A DNA stretch of 64,000 bases from Arthrobacter sp. SDTb3-6 (GTDB lineage Bacteria; Actinomycetota; Actinomycetes; Actinomycetales; Micrococcaceae), in NCBI RefSeq assembly GCF_013376095.1, contig NZ_JAAMFN010000021.1, forward strand, positions 20,253 through 84,252, given 5' to 3'. Each line of letters begins with the position of its first letter. Positions within the stretch are counted from its first letter, which is position 1. A program made the translations under genes and the position numbers. The notes under the pieces were generated by a model. It worked only from the letters and a program-made list of their open reading frames with translations, had not been told where the DNA came from and searched no databases. Of the stretch, positions 9,066-18,239 are shown piece after piece.

Positions 9066-11611
9066 CCGGGACCATCGCGGGCACGCGCCCGCCGTTTGGA
9101 ACGCACGACGGCGGAGGGCCGGGCCCCGGGGTGGGCGGCGGTCCCGGACGTGGCTGGCGGGCCCGGCTGCGCCTCTTCCTGGGCCCGCCGGAAACCGGCC
9201 CCGCCCGCTGGGTGCTGGCCGTGGCCGTGCTCGGCGCCGTCATGGGCGCGTCGCTGGGCTTCCGCAACGTCATGCTGGATTACAGCTGGATGCCCCAGGC
9301 CTTTGTGGTGGCCGGCATGACGGCGTTCCTGCCGGCCGTGGTCCGCCGCTGGCCGCGCCTGGCCCCCTTGGCCCCGCTGGCCGCGCTGGCCGGCTGGATC
9401 ATGGGCCTGACCCTGACGTTTTTTGCCGGCACGGCCTACCTGGGGCTGTTCCCGTCGGCGCGGACCGTGGGTGCGGCGGTGGACCTGGCCACGCAGGCCT
9501 CCGTCAGCATCATGGTGAACAACACCCCCGTGCCGGTGGACCCCGGGCTGGTGTTTGTCATCTGCGCCGGCGTGGGTTTCGCGGCCCTGCTGGTGGACAC
9601 CCTGGCCGTCACCGTGGCCATGCCCGCGGCCAGCGCAATCGGCTTGGCGCTGCTGCTGCTGCCGGCCTCGCTCACCACGCAGGACGGCGTCGGGGCGCCC
9701 GGCTTCTTCGGCGCCGGAGCGGGCTACCTGCTGCTGCTCGGATGCTGCCGCTGGTATGCGCCGGACGGGAAGCTGCGCCCCGCCGCCAACCGGGCCAACA
9801 GCGGGACCCTGGCCCGGGCAGCCATGCTGGGGGCCGCCGTCGTCCTCGTGGCAACGGTGCTGCCGGCGGCCGTTCCGGGCTTCGAGAACGGCGCCTTTCC
9901 GCAGGGCACGCGGCTGGGTTCGGCGGGCAACGTGGCCGGCCTGGACCCGATGATTTCCCTCGGCAACGACCTGCGCGCGCAGTCCGGCGTGGTGAACATG
10001 ACGTACCTGAGCAGCTCGGACATGCCGCTGTACATGCGCCTGAGCACGCTGGAGGACTTTTCCGGCAGGGTGTGGAAGCCGTCGCCCGTGCCACGCGGGC
10101 TGTCCTCCGGGCTGTCCGGGCTGAAACCGGCCTTCGGCGCCAACACCGCCGTCCCGGTGGCGCAGACCGTGACCCAGGTGGCCGTGGTGAACCTCGCCAG
10201 CACCTGGCTGCCGGCGCCGCTGAGCGCCATCAAAGTGGCGGACTTGCACGGGCGGTGGAGCTGGAATCCGGCCACCCAGACCATCAACGCCGACGGCGCC
10301 GCCAACACGCGCGGCCAAGTGTACACGGTCACCAGTGCCATGCCGGACCTGACGCCGGGGCTGCTGGAGGCGGCCACGCAGAAGCCGGATTCCAAGCTGG
10401 ATCCGATCTTCACGGAACTGCCCAACAACGTCCCGTCGATCATCAAGGACACGGCGAAGGCGGTCACGAAGGGCATGACCACCCCCTATGACCGGGCCAT
10501 GGCCATCCAGGACTACCTGCGCTCCCCCCTCTTCACCTACAGCGAGAAAACGCCGGTGGAGAAGGGCTACGACGGCGCGGGGATGAAGGTACTGGCCAAG
10601 TTCCTGCAGGTCAAGGCCGGCTACTGCGTGCACTTTTCCGCTGCGATGGCCGTCATGGCGCGCGAGGTGGGCATCCCGTCGCGCATTGCCGTGGGGTATG
10701 CGCCGGGCGACCGGACGGGCGAAACGGCACTGGCCGACGGGAAGACGCTGCAGGGCTACGAAGCGACCGGCCGCGACGCCCACGCCTGGCCGGAGCTGTA
10801 CTTCGAGGGCCTGGGCTGGGTGCCGTTTGAGCCCACCCCCTCCCGCGGGGCCGTGCCGTCCTACGCCATCGACAACATTCCGGGGGCGCCCGGCGCCGGC
10901 CGGAACGACTTCCTCAACGGCGGCAACACGAACGCGATCCCCACGCCGGCGCCCACGGCTTCCGCGTCCACCGCAGTCCACTCCGCCGTGGCGGCCCCCG
11001 TTGCGGCCACCCCGCGCCCGGAACGGATCAGCGCTTCGGTGGTGGGCGTGCTGCTGGTGCTGCTGGCGCTGGCCGCCCCGGCCTTTGCCCGCAGCCAGCT
11101 ACGACGCCGGCGCCTGGCCCAGGTGCGCGGCGCCGGGTCCGGCGGGCGCAGGCCTGCCGGCGGGCCGCGTGAAGCGCCGGAGCTGCTGGCGTGGCGGGAG
11201 TTCATCGACTCGGCCATCGACTACGGCTACCGTTACAACCCTTCCGAGACGCCGTCACTGCAGGCGGCCGGCATTGCCCGGCTGGCCGGGCTCGGGGGCC
11301 CGGAATTCGCAGGCGCCGCGGAATCCCCCGGCACCCCGGCCGGCGTCCCTGTCGGCACCCCGGGGTTCGCCCCGGCAGCGGGCAGCGCCCCGGCCAGCAC
11401 CAGGACCGCCGCAAAATCCGCCGCGGAGCTGCTGTGCGATGCCTACGAAAACGCAGTCTACGGTCCCCCTCCGGAGGAGCCTGCCGCCGCCCGCGACGAC
11501 CTGGCCGACGCCGTCGAAACCGTCATCGGGCGGCTGAAGGGCCGGGCGGGAACGTGGGCGCGCCTCCGGGCGGCAGCGTTGCCGCCGTCGCTGTTCAGCC
11601 GCAACCGCTGA
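9062..11611 (+). CDS. TgpA-like transmembrane transglutaminase
   Basis: 849 aa. Five to seven membrane segments fill residues about 40-260. An extracellular transglutaminase-like domain follows, with Cys522 in GYCVHFSAAMA, His574 in DAHAWPELY and FEPTPS at the third catalytic position. Then come a T/A/P-rich linker, one more membrane segment (about 659-681) and a C-terminal DUF4129-like tail rich in A/P/G. This matches the DUF3488-transglutaminase-DUF4129 order of TgpA-like proteins. Start GTG at 9062 overlaps the DUF58 stop by 4 nt. Members may act as papain-like proteases or cross-linking enzymes in the wall; the substrate is unknown. Confidence 0.92.
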   Translation: MTGTIAGTRPPFGTHDGGGPGPGVGGGPGRGWRARLRLFLGPPETGPARWVLAVAVLGAVMGASLGFRNVMLDYSWMPQAFVVAGMTAFLPAVVRRWPRLAPLAPLAALAGWIMGLTLTFFAGTAYLGLFPSARTVGAAVDLATQASVSIMVNNTPVPVDPGLVFVICAGVGFAALLVDTLAVTVAMPAASAIGLALLLLPASLTTQDGVGAPGFFGAGAGYLLLLGCCRWYAPDGKLRPAANRANSGTLARAAMLGAAVVLVATVLPAAVPGFENGAFPQGTRLGSAGNVAGLDPMISLGNDLRAQSGVVNMTYLSSSDMPLYMRLSTLEDFSGRVWKPSPVPRGLSSGLSGLKPAFGANTAVPVAQTVTQVAVVNLASTWLPAPLSAIKVADLHGRWSWNPATQTINADGAANTRGQVYTVTSAMPDLTPGLLEAATQKPDSKLDPIFTELPNNVPSIIKDTAKAVTKGMTTPYDRAMAIQDYLRSPLFTYSEKTPVEKGYDGAGMKVLAKFLQVKAGYCVHFSAAMAVMAREVGIPSRIAVGYAPGDRTGETALADGKTLQGYEATGRDAHAWPELYFEGLGWVPFEPTPSRGAVPSYAIDNIPGAPGAGRNDFLNGGNTNAIPTPAPTASASTAVHSAVAAPVAATPRPERISASVVGVLLVLLALAAPAFARSQLRRRRLAQVRGAGSGGRRPAGGPREAPELLAWREFIDSAIDYGYRYNPSETPSLQAAGIARLAGLGGPEFAGAAESPGTPAGVPVGTPGFAPAAGSAPASTRTAAKSAAELLCDAYENAVYGPPPEEPAAARDDLADAVETVIGRLKGRAGTWARLRAAALPPSLFSRNR

Positions 11612-11633
11612 TTCCCGCCCCGGTCAGTGCAGG

Positions 11634-13127
11634 TCAGGCGTTCTGCGGGTTCGGGAAGCCGATGTACTGGGTGTACTGGTATTCCTCGATGCCTTCCACA
11701 CTGCCTTCGCGGCCCAGGCCGGACTGCTTGACGCCGCCGAACGGTGCCGCGGCGTTGGAGATGACGCCTGCGTTCAGGCCCATCATGCCGGTCTCGATGC
11801 GGTTGGCCATGCGCAGGCCGCGGGCGTAGTCCTTGGTGAAGACGTAGGCGACCAGGCCGTATTCGGTGTCGTTGGCCAGGGCCACGGCCTCGTCCTCGTT
11901 CTTGAACGTGACGATGGGCGCCACCGGGCCAAAGATTTCCTCGCTCAGGATCCGGGCGCCGGGCTCCACGCCCTGCAGCACGGTGGGCTGGTAAAAGTAG
12001 CCGGGGCCGTCCACGGGGGCGCCGCCCACCACCGCACGGGCGCCGTCGGCCACGGCGTCGGTGACGAGTGAGTGCACCTTGTCCCGGCTCTTGGCGTCGA
12101 TCAGCGGGCCCACCTTGGTTTCAGGTGCCGTGCCGCGCCCCACGGCGGCGCCGCCCATTTTCGCGGCGAACTTGGCGGCGAATTCCTCCGCGACCGATTC
12201 GTGCACCAGGAAGCGGTTGGCGGCCGTGCAGGCCTCGCCCATGTTGCGCATCTTGGCCGCCATGGCGCCGTCCACCGCGGCGTCGAGGTCGGCGTCGTCG
12301 AACACCAGGAACGGGGCGTTGCCGCCAAGCTCCATGGAGGTGCGCAGGACGGTGTTGGAGGCGTCGGCGAGCAGGCGGCGGCCCACGGGGGTGGAGCCGG
12401 TGAAGGACAGCTTGCGCAGGCGCGGGTCCTGGATCAGCGGTCCGGTGACGGCGCCGGCGGTCGACGTCGTGACGACGTTGAGCACCCCGGCCGGCAGCCC
12501 GGCCTCGAGCAGCACCTTGGCGAACAGCTGGCTGGTGAGCGGGGTGAGGTTGGCGGGCTTGAGCACCATGGTGCAGCCGGCGGCGATGGCGGGGGCGATC
12601 TTGCGGGTGGCCATGGCGAGCGGGAAGTTCCAGGGGGTGATCAGCAGGCACGGGCCCACGGGCTTCTTCTGGACCAGGATCTGCGCGGTGCCTTCGGGGT
12701 TGCCCGAGTAGCGGCCGAACGAGCGCACCGCCTCCTCGGAGAACCAGCGCAGGAATTCGGCGCCGTACTTGACCTCGCCCATGGACTCGGCCAGCGGCTT
12801 GCCCATTTCCAGGGTCATCAGGAGGGCAAAGTCGTCGGCGCGGGCCGTGACGATGTCGAAGGCGCGGCGCAGGATCTCGCCGCGTTCGCGCGGTGCCGTA
12901 GCGGCCCACGCGTCCTGGGCGGCGACGGCGGCGTCAAGCGCGGCGGCCCCGTCCGCGGCGCCGGCGTCGGCCAGCGTCAGCAGGGCCTTGCCTGTTGACG
13001 GGTCCTCGACGTCGAACGTCTTGCCGGATGCCGCCGGGCGCCACTGGCCGTCGATCAGCAGTCCGGTGGGGACGCCTGCCAGGAGGGCGCTTTCGCGTTC
13101 GGTCAGTTCGGTGGCGGTCACAGTCAT
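11634..13127 (-). CDS. gabD: NAD(P)-dependent succinate-semialdehyde dehydrogenase
   Basis: Aldehyde dehydrogenase superfamily, 497 aa. PWNF (165-168), SFTGSTPVGRRLL (241-253), catalytic Glu267 in MELGGNAP and catalytic Cys300 in GEACTAANR are present. The surroundings of Cys300 and overall likeness favour succinate-semialdehyde oxidation (GABA or 4-hydroxybutyrate breakdown), but a related aldehyde is possible. Start ATG at 13127 has AAGGAG 6 nt upstream, so the 18-codon extension to 13181 is rejected. Convergent with the transglutaminase gene, 22 bp between stops. Confidence 0.88.
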   Translation of the reverse strand: MTVTATELTERESALLAGVPTGLLIDGQWRPAASGKTFDVEDPSTGKALLTLADAGAADGAAALDAAVAAQDAWAATAPRERGEILRRAFDIVTARADDFALLMTLEMGKPLAESMGEVKYGAEFLRWFSEEAVRSFGRYSGNPEGTAQILVQKKPVGPCLLITPWNFPLAMATRKIAPAIAAGCTMVLKPANLTPLTSQLFAKVLLEAGLPAGVLNVVTTSTAGAVTGPLIQDPRLRKLSFTGSTPVGRRLLADASNTVLRTSMELGGNAPFLVFDDADLDAAVDGAMAAKMRNMGEACTAANRFLVHESVAEEFAAKFAAKMGGAAVGRGTAPETKVGPLIDAKSRDKVHSLVTDAVADGARAVVGGAPVDGPGYFYQPTVLQGVEPGARILSEEIFGPVAPIVTFKNEDEAVALANDTEYGLVAYVFTKDYARGLRMANRIETGMMGLNAGVISNAAAPFGGVKQSGLGREGSVEGIEEYQYTQYIGFPNPQNA

Positions 13128-13323
13128 GATGACTCCTTCGTCTGTCGGCGGGCCCGGGCGTGGCGCACTGGGCAGCAGCATGGTGCTATGCGTCCCACGC
13201 TAGTTCTCCGGCGCCGGGGGTGTCTACGCATGCACGCACTACTGGCACGGGTTTTGCTGTGCATTTGTCCAACGGGGGTTGCGTGCTTCCGTGCGCCGGC
13301 GGTCCGCGCTGGGGGGCCTTGCT

Positions 13324-13426
13324 TTATGCGCCGGATTCGCCGCGGGTTTGGCGCACGTTGTCCTGTGGCGCCAAACCCGGAATGGGTCCGGCGCATAAGA
13401 AAACCCGCCGTACCTTATGCGCCGGG
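13324..13426. repeat. Nested palindromic element between gabD and rsmI
   Basis: Outer arms TTATGCGCCGGA (13324-13335) and its exact complement (13387-13398) enclose inner arms CGGGTTTGGCGC (13343-13354) and its complement (13368-13379). A third copy, TTATGCGCCGGG, lies at 13415-13426, directly before the rsmI stop. The remainder of the 300-bp gap upstream of gabD (13128-13323) shows no gene. No transposase is near. Confidence 0.75.
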
Positions 13427-13427
13427 A

Positions 13428-14435
13428 CTACCCCCGGGCGGCGAGCACGGCGCTGTACAGTTCGCGCTTGCTGACGTGGACGTCGTGGGCAATGACGGCC
13501 ACGGCCTCCTTCATGCGCATGCCCTGGCCCATCAGTTCGTTCACGGCGGCCACGTGGTCCTCGGGCGTGCCGGGGTCGGCGGCGGGTGCTCCGGCCACCA
13601 CGATGGCAATTTCGCCGCGGATCTCCGCCGCCTCGGCCCATTCGAGCAGGCCGGAAAGCGGTTTGCGGATCACTTCCTCGTAGGTCTTGGTCAGTTCCCG
13701 GCACACTGCGCCCTGGCGCGACGGCCCAAAGGCGGTGTGCAGCGCCCGCAGCATGGCCTCGAGCCGGTGCGGCGCCTCAAAGAACACCATGGTGCGTGGT
13801 TCCAGGGCCAGCTCGTGCAGCCGCGTGGCGCGCTCACCGGACTTCCGTGGCAGGAACCCTTCAAAGCAGAAGCGGTCGGTGGGCAGCCCGGACAGGGCCA
13901 GCGCGGTCAGCACGGCGGACGGCCCCGGGGCAACCGTCACCCGGATGCCGGCGGCCACGGCGGCTTCCACCAGCCGGTAGCCGGGGTCGGACACGGAGGG
14001 CATGCCGGCGTCGGTCACCATGAGCAGCACCTTGCCGGACTGCACCTGGGCCAGCAGTTCGGGGGTCTTGGCGGCCTCGTTGTGCTCGTGGTAGCTGACA
14101 ATGCGGCCGGAGACGGTCACGCCCAGCGAGGTGACGAGCCGGTGCAGCCGCCGCGTGTCCTCGGCCGCCACGATGTCCGCGTGCCCGAGCCAGGAAACCA
14201 GCCGGGCGGAGGCGTCGCCCATGTTCCCGATGGGCGTGGCGGCCAGGACAATGTACCCTTCGCCGGGAGCCGTTGCGGGCGCCAGCGACGCATCCAGCAC
14301 GGCGTCTGACACGGCGCCCGGCGCATCCGATTCGTCACCAAAATCCGCCTCAGCCGGGCGGCTCCCGGGCCCGCCCGTCACCGGGCCAGACCCTGAGTCG
14401 TTGCCGGCGGGTTCGGGGTCCAGGTGTTCTTCCAT
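13428..14435 (-). CDS. rsmI: 16S rRNA (cytidine(1402)-2'-O)-methyltransferase
   Basis: RsmI of the tetrapyrrole-methylase fold. It 2'-O-methylates C1402 of 16S rRNA in the decoding centre using SAM. The family start YIVLAATPIGNMGDAS lies at about 61-76. The family blocks AEDTRRLHRLV, SYHEHNE, VLLMVTDAGMPSVSDPGYRLV, VTVAPGPSAVLTAL and FEGFLPRK are all present. 335 aa includes an acidic, disordered N-terminal extension of about 58 residues, longer than usual. The ATG has TACGCT exactly 6 nt upstream, which argues for this start and a leaderless mRNA. Confidence 0.93.
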   Translation of the reverse strand: MEEHLDPEPAGNDSGSGPVTGGPGSRPAEADFGDESDAPGAVSDAVLDASLAPATAPGEGYIVLAATPIGNMGDASARLVSWLGHADIVAAEDTRRLHRLVTSLGVTVSGRIVSYHEHNEAAKTPELLAQVQSGKVLLMVTDAGMPSVSDPGYRLVEAAVAAGIRVTVAPGPSAVLTALALSGLPTDRFCFEGFLPRKSGERATRLHELALEPRTMVFFEAPHRLEAMLRALHTAFGPSRQGAVCRELTKTYEEVIRKPLSGLLEWAEAAEIRGEIAIVVAGAPAADPGTPEDHVAAVNELMGQGMRMKEAVAVIAHDVHVSKRELYSAVLAARG

Positions 14436-14447
14436 GACTCAAGCGTA
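14436..14447 (-). promoter_or_regulatory. Candidate leaderless promoter of rsmI
   Basis: TACGCT (14447-14442) is spaced 6 nt from the ATG. No Shine-Dalgarno is present. Confidence 0.5.
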
Positions 14448-14546
14448 GTTGGCCCCGCCCGGCCGGATGCCCGCGGCACCACGGCGGTGCTGCCGGCCGG
14501 CAGATTCGATGATGACGTCCACCGGCTAAAAGGGCTGGCCAGCGGG

Positions 14547-14558
14547 TACTGTGTGGAC
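14547..14558 (+). promoter_or_regulatory. Candidate leaderless promoter of the DUF1214 gene
   Basis: TACTGT (14547-14552) is followed by 6 nt and the ATG at 14559. It is divergent from the rsmI promoter about 100 bp away. Confidence 0.5.
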
Positions 14559-15161
14559 ATGACGAACGTCCTCGCGTGGGTCTCGGGTTCCGGTGTGGTG
14601 CAGGGCATCATCATCGGCGGCACACTGGCGTTCCTATCAGCGGTGGTCACCATGAACGTGGTGGGCAGGACCCTCACCACCACGGTCAACGGCTGGAGCA
14701 GCATCCGCCAATGCGGCCAACCGGGCAACGGGATCCTGGTACGTGCCGCCTGCGCCAAGGCGCTGCCCGCCGTGAACGTGTTTGAAGAGGCGGCGTATTG
14801 GACCAGCACCACGGATGCCTCGGGACAACGGTTGAACAGCAGCCATGACTACGTCCTGCATTTTCCGGCCGGGCAGTTCCCGCCGAATGACGCCTTCTGG
14901 ACGCTCACGGCCACCGACATGGTCGGCTACATGGTGAACAATCCGGCCAACCGCCTGGGCATCGGCAGCCGGTCAACCCTCGCAAAAAACCCTGACGGTT
15001 CCACCGATATCCATCTCCAGTCGAAGGCGCCGGACAGACACGCGGAGAACTGGCTGCCGACGCCGTCCGGGAACTTCAAGCTCATGCTGCGCGCCTACCT
15101 GCCCGGTGCGGCCATTCTTGACGGCAGCTACCAGGTGCCGCACGTTGCCAGGACGCAGTGA
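14559..15161 (+). CDS. DUF1214 domain protein
   Basis: 200 aa. One N-terminal membrane segment (about 12-31) is followed by a DUF1214-type beta-sandwich domain. Characteristic stretches are DYVLHFPAGQFPPNDAFWTLTATD, RLGIGSRS and a C-terminal NWLPTPSGNFKLMLRAYLP. In many bacteria DUF1214 is the C-terminal half of a DUF1254-DUF1214 fusion. Here the two domains are separate adjacent genes with DUF1214 first. The start is fixed by the TACTGT hexamer 6 nt upstream. Function unknown. Confidence 0.85.
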   Translation: MTNVLAWVSGSGVVQGIIIGGTLAFLSAVVTMNVVGRTLTTTVNGWSSIRQCGQPGNGILVRAACAKALPAVNVFEEAAYWTSTTDASGQRLNSSHDYVLHFPAGQFPPNDAFWTLTATDMVGYMVNNPANRLGIGSRSTLAKNPDGSTDIHLQSKAPDRHAENWLPTPSGNFKLMLRAYLPGAAILDGSYQVPHVARTQ

Positions 15162-15162
15162 C

Positions 15163-15819
15163 ATGAACCGCCTGATCCTGAAATACGGGTATCCCATAAC
15201 GGCAGTCATACTGCTCGTCTTCGCATGGGTGGTGTACCGGCGCATCGCAGTCGGGAGCACGATCCTCCCGCTCGTCGTCGCGGCCGTCGTCGTCTGGGTG
15301 ATCGGTGCGCCTGCCTTCATTTACCTCTGGCCGCGCCTGACGGTCGGCGGCTACAAGCGGGCGATCCTCAAGCATGGTTTCGGTGCCGGCCCCATCCCCG
15401 TCAACAGCCTGTACGCCGTGCCCGGCACCTTTTCCCCGTCGACGGCGAGCGGGAGCCTGCTGGCCACCGGAACCAACGACCTGCTCTACATCGGCGGCTG
15501 GATCGACCTGAAGGACAGGCCGCAAGTCCTGCACGTACCGGACATGGCCGGCCGTTACTACAGCCTGCAGTTCATCGATCCGTCGACGGGCGCCAATTTT
15601 GCCTACGTGGGCAAGCGCACCACCGGAACCCAGGCGGGCGACTATGTCCTCACCGGGCCCGGTTGGAAGGGATCCCTGCCGGCTGGCATGGCCCGGATTT
15701 CCGCGCCCACTAATTCCCTGCTCGCCATCGGCCGGGTAATCATCGAGAACGACGACGACGTTCCCGCCGCGTATGGGCTGGCGAAGCTAATTCAGCTCGC
15801 ACCGATGCAACAACCATAA
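15163..15819 (+). CDS. DUF1254 domain protein
   Basis: 218 aa. Two membrane segments (about 8-27 and 32-53) precede a DUF1254 domain: NDLLYIGGWIDLKDRPQVLHVPDMAGRYYSLQFIDPSTGANFAYVGKRTTG, then the GDYVLTGPGW strand. It starts 1 bp after the DUF1214 stop. Both proteins would expose their domains outside the membrane and probably pair. The role is not established. Confidence 0.85.
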   Translation: MNRLILKYGYPITAVILLVFAWVVYRRIAVGSTILPLVVAAVVVWVIGAPAFIYLWPRLTVGGYKRAILKHGFGAGPIPVNSLYAVPGTFSPSTASGSLLATGTNDLLYIGGWIDLKDRPQVLHVPDMAGRYYSLQFIDPSTGANFAYVGKRTTGTQAGDYVLTGPGWKGSLPAGMARISAPTNSLLAIGRVIIENDDDVPAAYGLAKLIQLAPMQQP

Positions 15820-15830
15820 GGAGATCGGCC

Positions 15831-16136
15831 ATGTCCGCAACGCTGAAACTGGCACACAGGGCCATCGGGGTGGAGGTCCGCCGCGGCCCCTACGACGCCG
15901 TGGTCGACGGCAAATTTGTCCGGAGCCTGAATATGAATGAGACCATCGACATTCCGGTGGAACCCGGACACCACACCCTCCAGGTCCGCAGCGGCCGAAA
16001 CTCCAGCCGCATCAGGACCTTCGACGTCGCCGACGGCGAAGTTGCCAGCTTCCGGTGCACCGGCAAGAGCATCCTGCCGGTCTTCCTCCTGTCCTTCGTG
16101 GTGCCCAGCCTGGGCATCTCGCTCAAGCGAGAGTAG
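15831..16136 (+). CDS. Small PEGA-like membrane protein
   Basis: 101 aa. A beta-rich N-terminal half (YDAVVDGKFVRSLNMNETIDIPVEPGHHTLQV) looks like a PEGA-type mini-domain. One hydrophobic segment lies near the C-terminus (about 80-96). ATG at 15831 with AAGGAG 7 nt upstream. Third gene of the DUF1214-DUF1254 cassette. No specific function can be assigned. Confidence 0.7.
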   Translation: MSATLKLAHRAIGVEVRRGPYDAVVDGKFVRSLNMNETIDIPVEPGHHTLQVRSGRNSSRIRTFDVADGEVASFRCTGKSILPVFLLSFVVPSLGISLKRE

Positions 16137-16215
16137 CGCCAGCAGCGCCAGTAGCGCAACCAGTCCGGGTGGCGGGAACGCGCCACGCAAGGCCCATCGC
16201 CGCCAGAAAGGTAGC

Positions 16216-17949
16216 ATGGGCAAGGTGCATACCAACGCCGCGGAACCCGACGTCCCCACCCCGGGCCTCCCCGCAGCAGCGTCCACAGCACCGTCCACGG
16301 CAACGGAAGCAACGCCCGTACTTCAGGCGCCCGCCGCACGGCGCTGGCTCGTCGACCCGGCCCAGGCGTTCACGCGGACGGCCCTCGCGCAAAGGCTGAA
16401 CGGCGTCCGTGCCGGCTTCCGCCAGACCCCGGCCAGCCTGCGCCTCTGGTTCTGGCTGGCACCGGTGCTGACGGCGGTGGTCGGCGGCGTGCTGCGCTTT
16501 GTCCGCCTCGGCCAGCCGCACTCCCTCGTGTTCGACGAGACCTATTACGTCAAGGACGCCTACAGCCTCCTGCAAAGCGGCTACGAGCGCAATTGGGCCG
16601 AGAAGGCGAACGACCTCTTCACCAAGGGGGACTTCTCCGGCCTCCAGGGCACGCCCGAGTACGTGGTGCATCCGCCCGTCGGCAAGTGGATGATCGCGTT
16701 CGGCATGTGGCTGTTCGGCCCGGACAGCTCGTTCGGCTGGCGGTTCTCGGCCGCACTGGTGGGCACCCTTTCGATCTTCCTGCTCGCGCTGATCGCCCAA
16801 AAAATGTTCCGCTCCACCATCCTGGGCGCCGTCGCCGGGCTGCTGTTCGCCGTCGACGGGCACGCAATCGTGCAGTCGCGCACCTCGCTGCTGGACATTT
16901 TTGTCATGTTTTGGGCGCTGGTGGCCTTTGGCGCCCTGCTCCTGGACCGTGATGACGGACGACGCCGGCTGGCCGCCCGGCTCTCCCATCTCGCCTCCCC
17001 GGACGGCCGGGTCCCGGCGAAGAACCTGCTGCATGGCCCGTGGCTGGGCATGAGGTGGTGGCGGCTGGCGGCCGGAATTTCGCTGGGCCTGTGCACGGGC
17101 ACCAAGTGGTCGGGGGTGTTCTTCCTGGCTGCCTTTGGCGTGATGACCGTGGTGTGGGACATGAGCGCCCGCCGCATCGCGGGGGTCCGGTACTGGGCCA
17201 CCGGTGCCATCGTCAAGGACGGCGTGCTTGCGTTCGTCAGCATGGTCCCGGTGGCCGCGGCCACCTACCTGGCCTCGTGGACGGGCTGGTTCCTTTCCAC
17301 GAACGGGTACGACCGCAACTGGGCCGCGACCAACCCGGGCGGGGCGTGGGACTGGGTCCCGGCGTCGCTCCGGTCCTTGTGGCACTACCACCTGACGGCC
17401 TACAACTTCCACACCGGGCTCGAGACGGACCACCCGTACAAGGCGAACGCGTGGTCGTGGCTGGTGATGGGCCGCCCGACGTCGTTTTACGCGCAGTATC
17501 CGCTCAAGGGCCAGTCGGGCTGCACGGCGGACAAGTGCGCGGCCATGGTCACCAGCCTGGGCAACCCGCTGATCTGGTGGTGCGGCACGCTGGCCCTGCT
17601 GTTCCTGGTGGGCGTCTGGGCCGCCCGGCGCGACTGGCGCGCGGCCGCCATCCTGGTGGGCTTCGCGGCCGGATTCGTCCCGTGGCTGCTGTACCCGGAA
17701 CGGACCATCTTCTTCTTTTATGCCATCGCGTACGAGCCGTACATGATCCTGGGTGTCACGCTGGTGCTGGGCATGATCATGGGCAAAGCGTCCGCTCCCC
17801 CATGGCGCAGGCAGCAGGGCGCCCTCTTCGCCGGGATCTTCGTGGTGCTGGCGATGGCGTTGAGCGCCTACTTCTACCCCTTGTGGTCCGCCGAGGTGAT
17901 CCCGTTCGACTACTGGCGCCAGCACATGTGGCTGCCGTCCTGGATCTAG
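16216..17949 (+). CDS. Dolichyl-phosphate-mannose-protein mannosyltransferase
   Basis: GT39-type integral membrane enzyme, 577 aa. It transfers mannose from polyprenyl-phosphate-mannose to Ser/Thr of exported proteins. The catalytic DE pair is in LVFDETYYVKDAY (about 104-116). About ten membrane helices follow. The wide loop VHPPVGKW and the sequence ALCTGTKWSG-like LCTGTKWSGVFF are family landmarks. ATG at 16216 has AAAGG 5 nt upstream; a GTG four codons later, 7 nt after TAGCAT, is an alternative leaderless start. Normally adjacent and divergent to rsmI; here a 1.7-kb cassette lies between. Confidence 0.93.
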   Translation: MGKVHTNAAEPDVPTPGLPAAASTAPSTATEATPVLQAPAARRWLVDPAQAFTRTALAQRLNGVRAGFRQTPASLRLWFWLAPVLTAVVGGVLRFVRLGQPHSLVFDETYYVKDAYSLLQSGYERNWAEKANDLFTKGDFSGLQGTPEYVVHPPVGKWMIAFGMWLFGPDSSFGWRFSAALVGTLSIFLLALIAQKMFRSTILGAVAGLLFAVDGHAIVQSRTSLLDIFVMFWALVAFGALLLDRDDGRRRLAARLSHLASPDGRVPAKNLLHGPWLGMRWWRLAAGISLGLCTGTKWSGVFFLAAFGVMTVVWDMSARRIAGVRYWATGAIVKDGVLAFVSMVPVAAATYLASWTGWFLSTNGYDRNWAATNPGGAWDWVPASLRSLWHYHLTAYNFHTGLETDHPYKANAWSWLVMGRPTSFYAQYPLKGQSGCTADKCAAMVTSLGNPLIWWCGTLALLFLVGVWAARRDWRAAAILVGFAAGFVPWLLYPERTIFFFYAIAYEPYMILGVTLVLGMIMGKASAPPWRRQQGALFAGIFVVLAMALSAYFYPLWSAEVIPFDYWRQHMWLPSWI

Positions 17950-18239
17950 GCGTTCGGCGGCCGCAGGCGGTTGCTCATAGGATCGCGGCCCACTTTTATG
18001 ACTAAGTCCTGAAAGTCAAAAAACCGGGGTTCATGGTTCGGAGTACACCTCCCGTCCATCCGCACGGACATCACCCGACTGATCCAGCGTCTGAATTGCC
18101 GCGAGCCGCCAACGTACTTCCTTGCCGGTCCCACCTCGACAAGGACGACGAAACGCAACATGGCGCCAAACCATACAGGGGTCACCGACTCCGCCGCCGC
18201 GAGGCGCCCTAACCTCGACGGCCGCGGGCGGGTGGTGCG
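17950..18239. other. Gap between convergent genes; unrecognised minus-strand ORF
   Basis: 290 bp between the mannosyltransferase and DUF1461 gene ends. An ORF at 18185-17946 (79 codons, contains KYVGGSRQFRRW and FFDFQDLVIKVGRDP) is open but has no convincing start signal, and I do not recognise it. The base composition is lower in GC than the flanks. It may be a remnant of a mobile or decayed gene. Confidence 0.3.

Noticed and set aside
13160..13474. Plus-strand ORF between gabD and rsmI
   Set aside because: It consists largely of the palindromic repeats read as codons, and it runs into the rsmI gene on the opposite strand.
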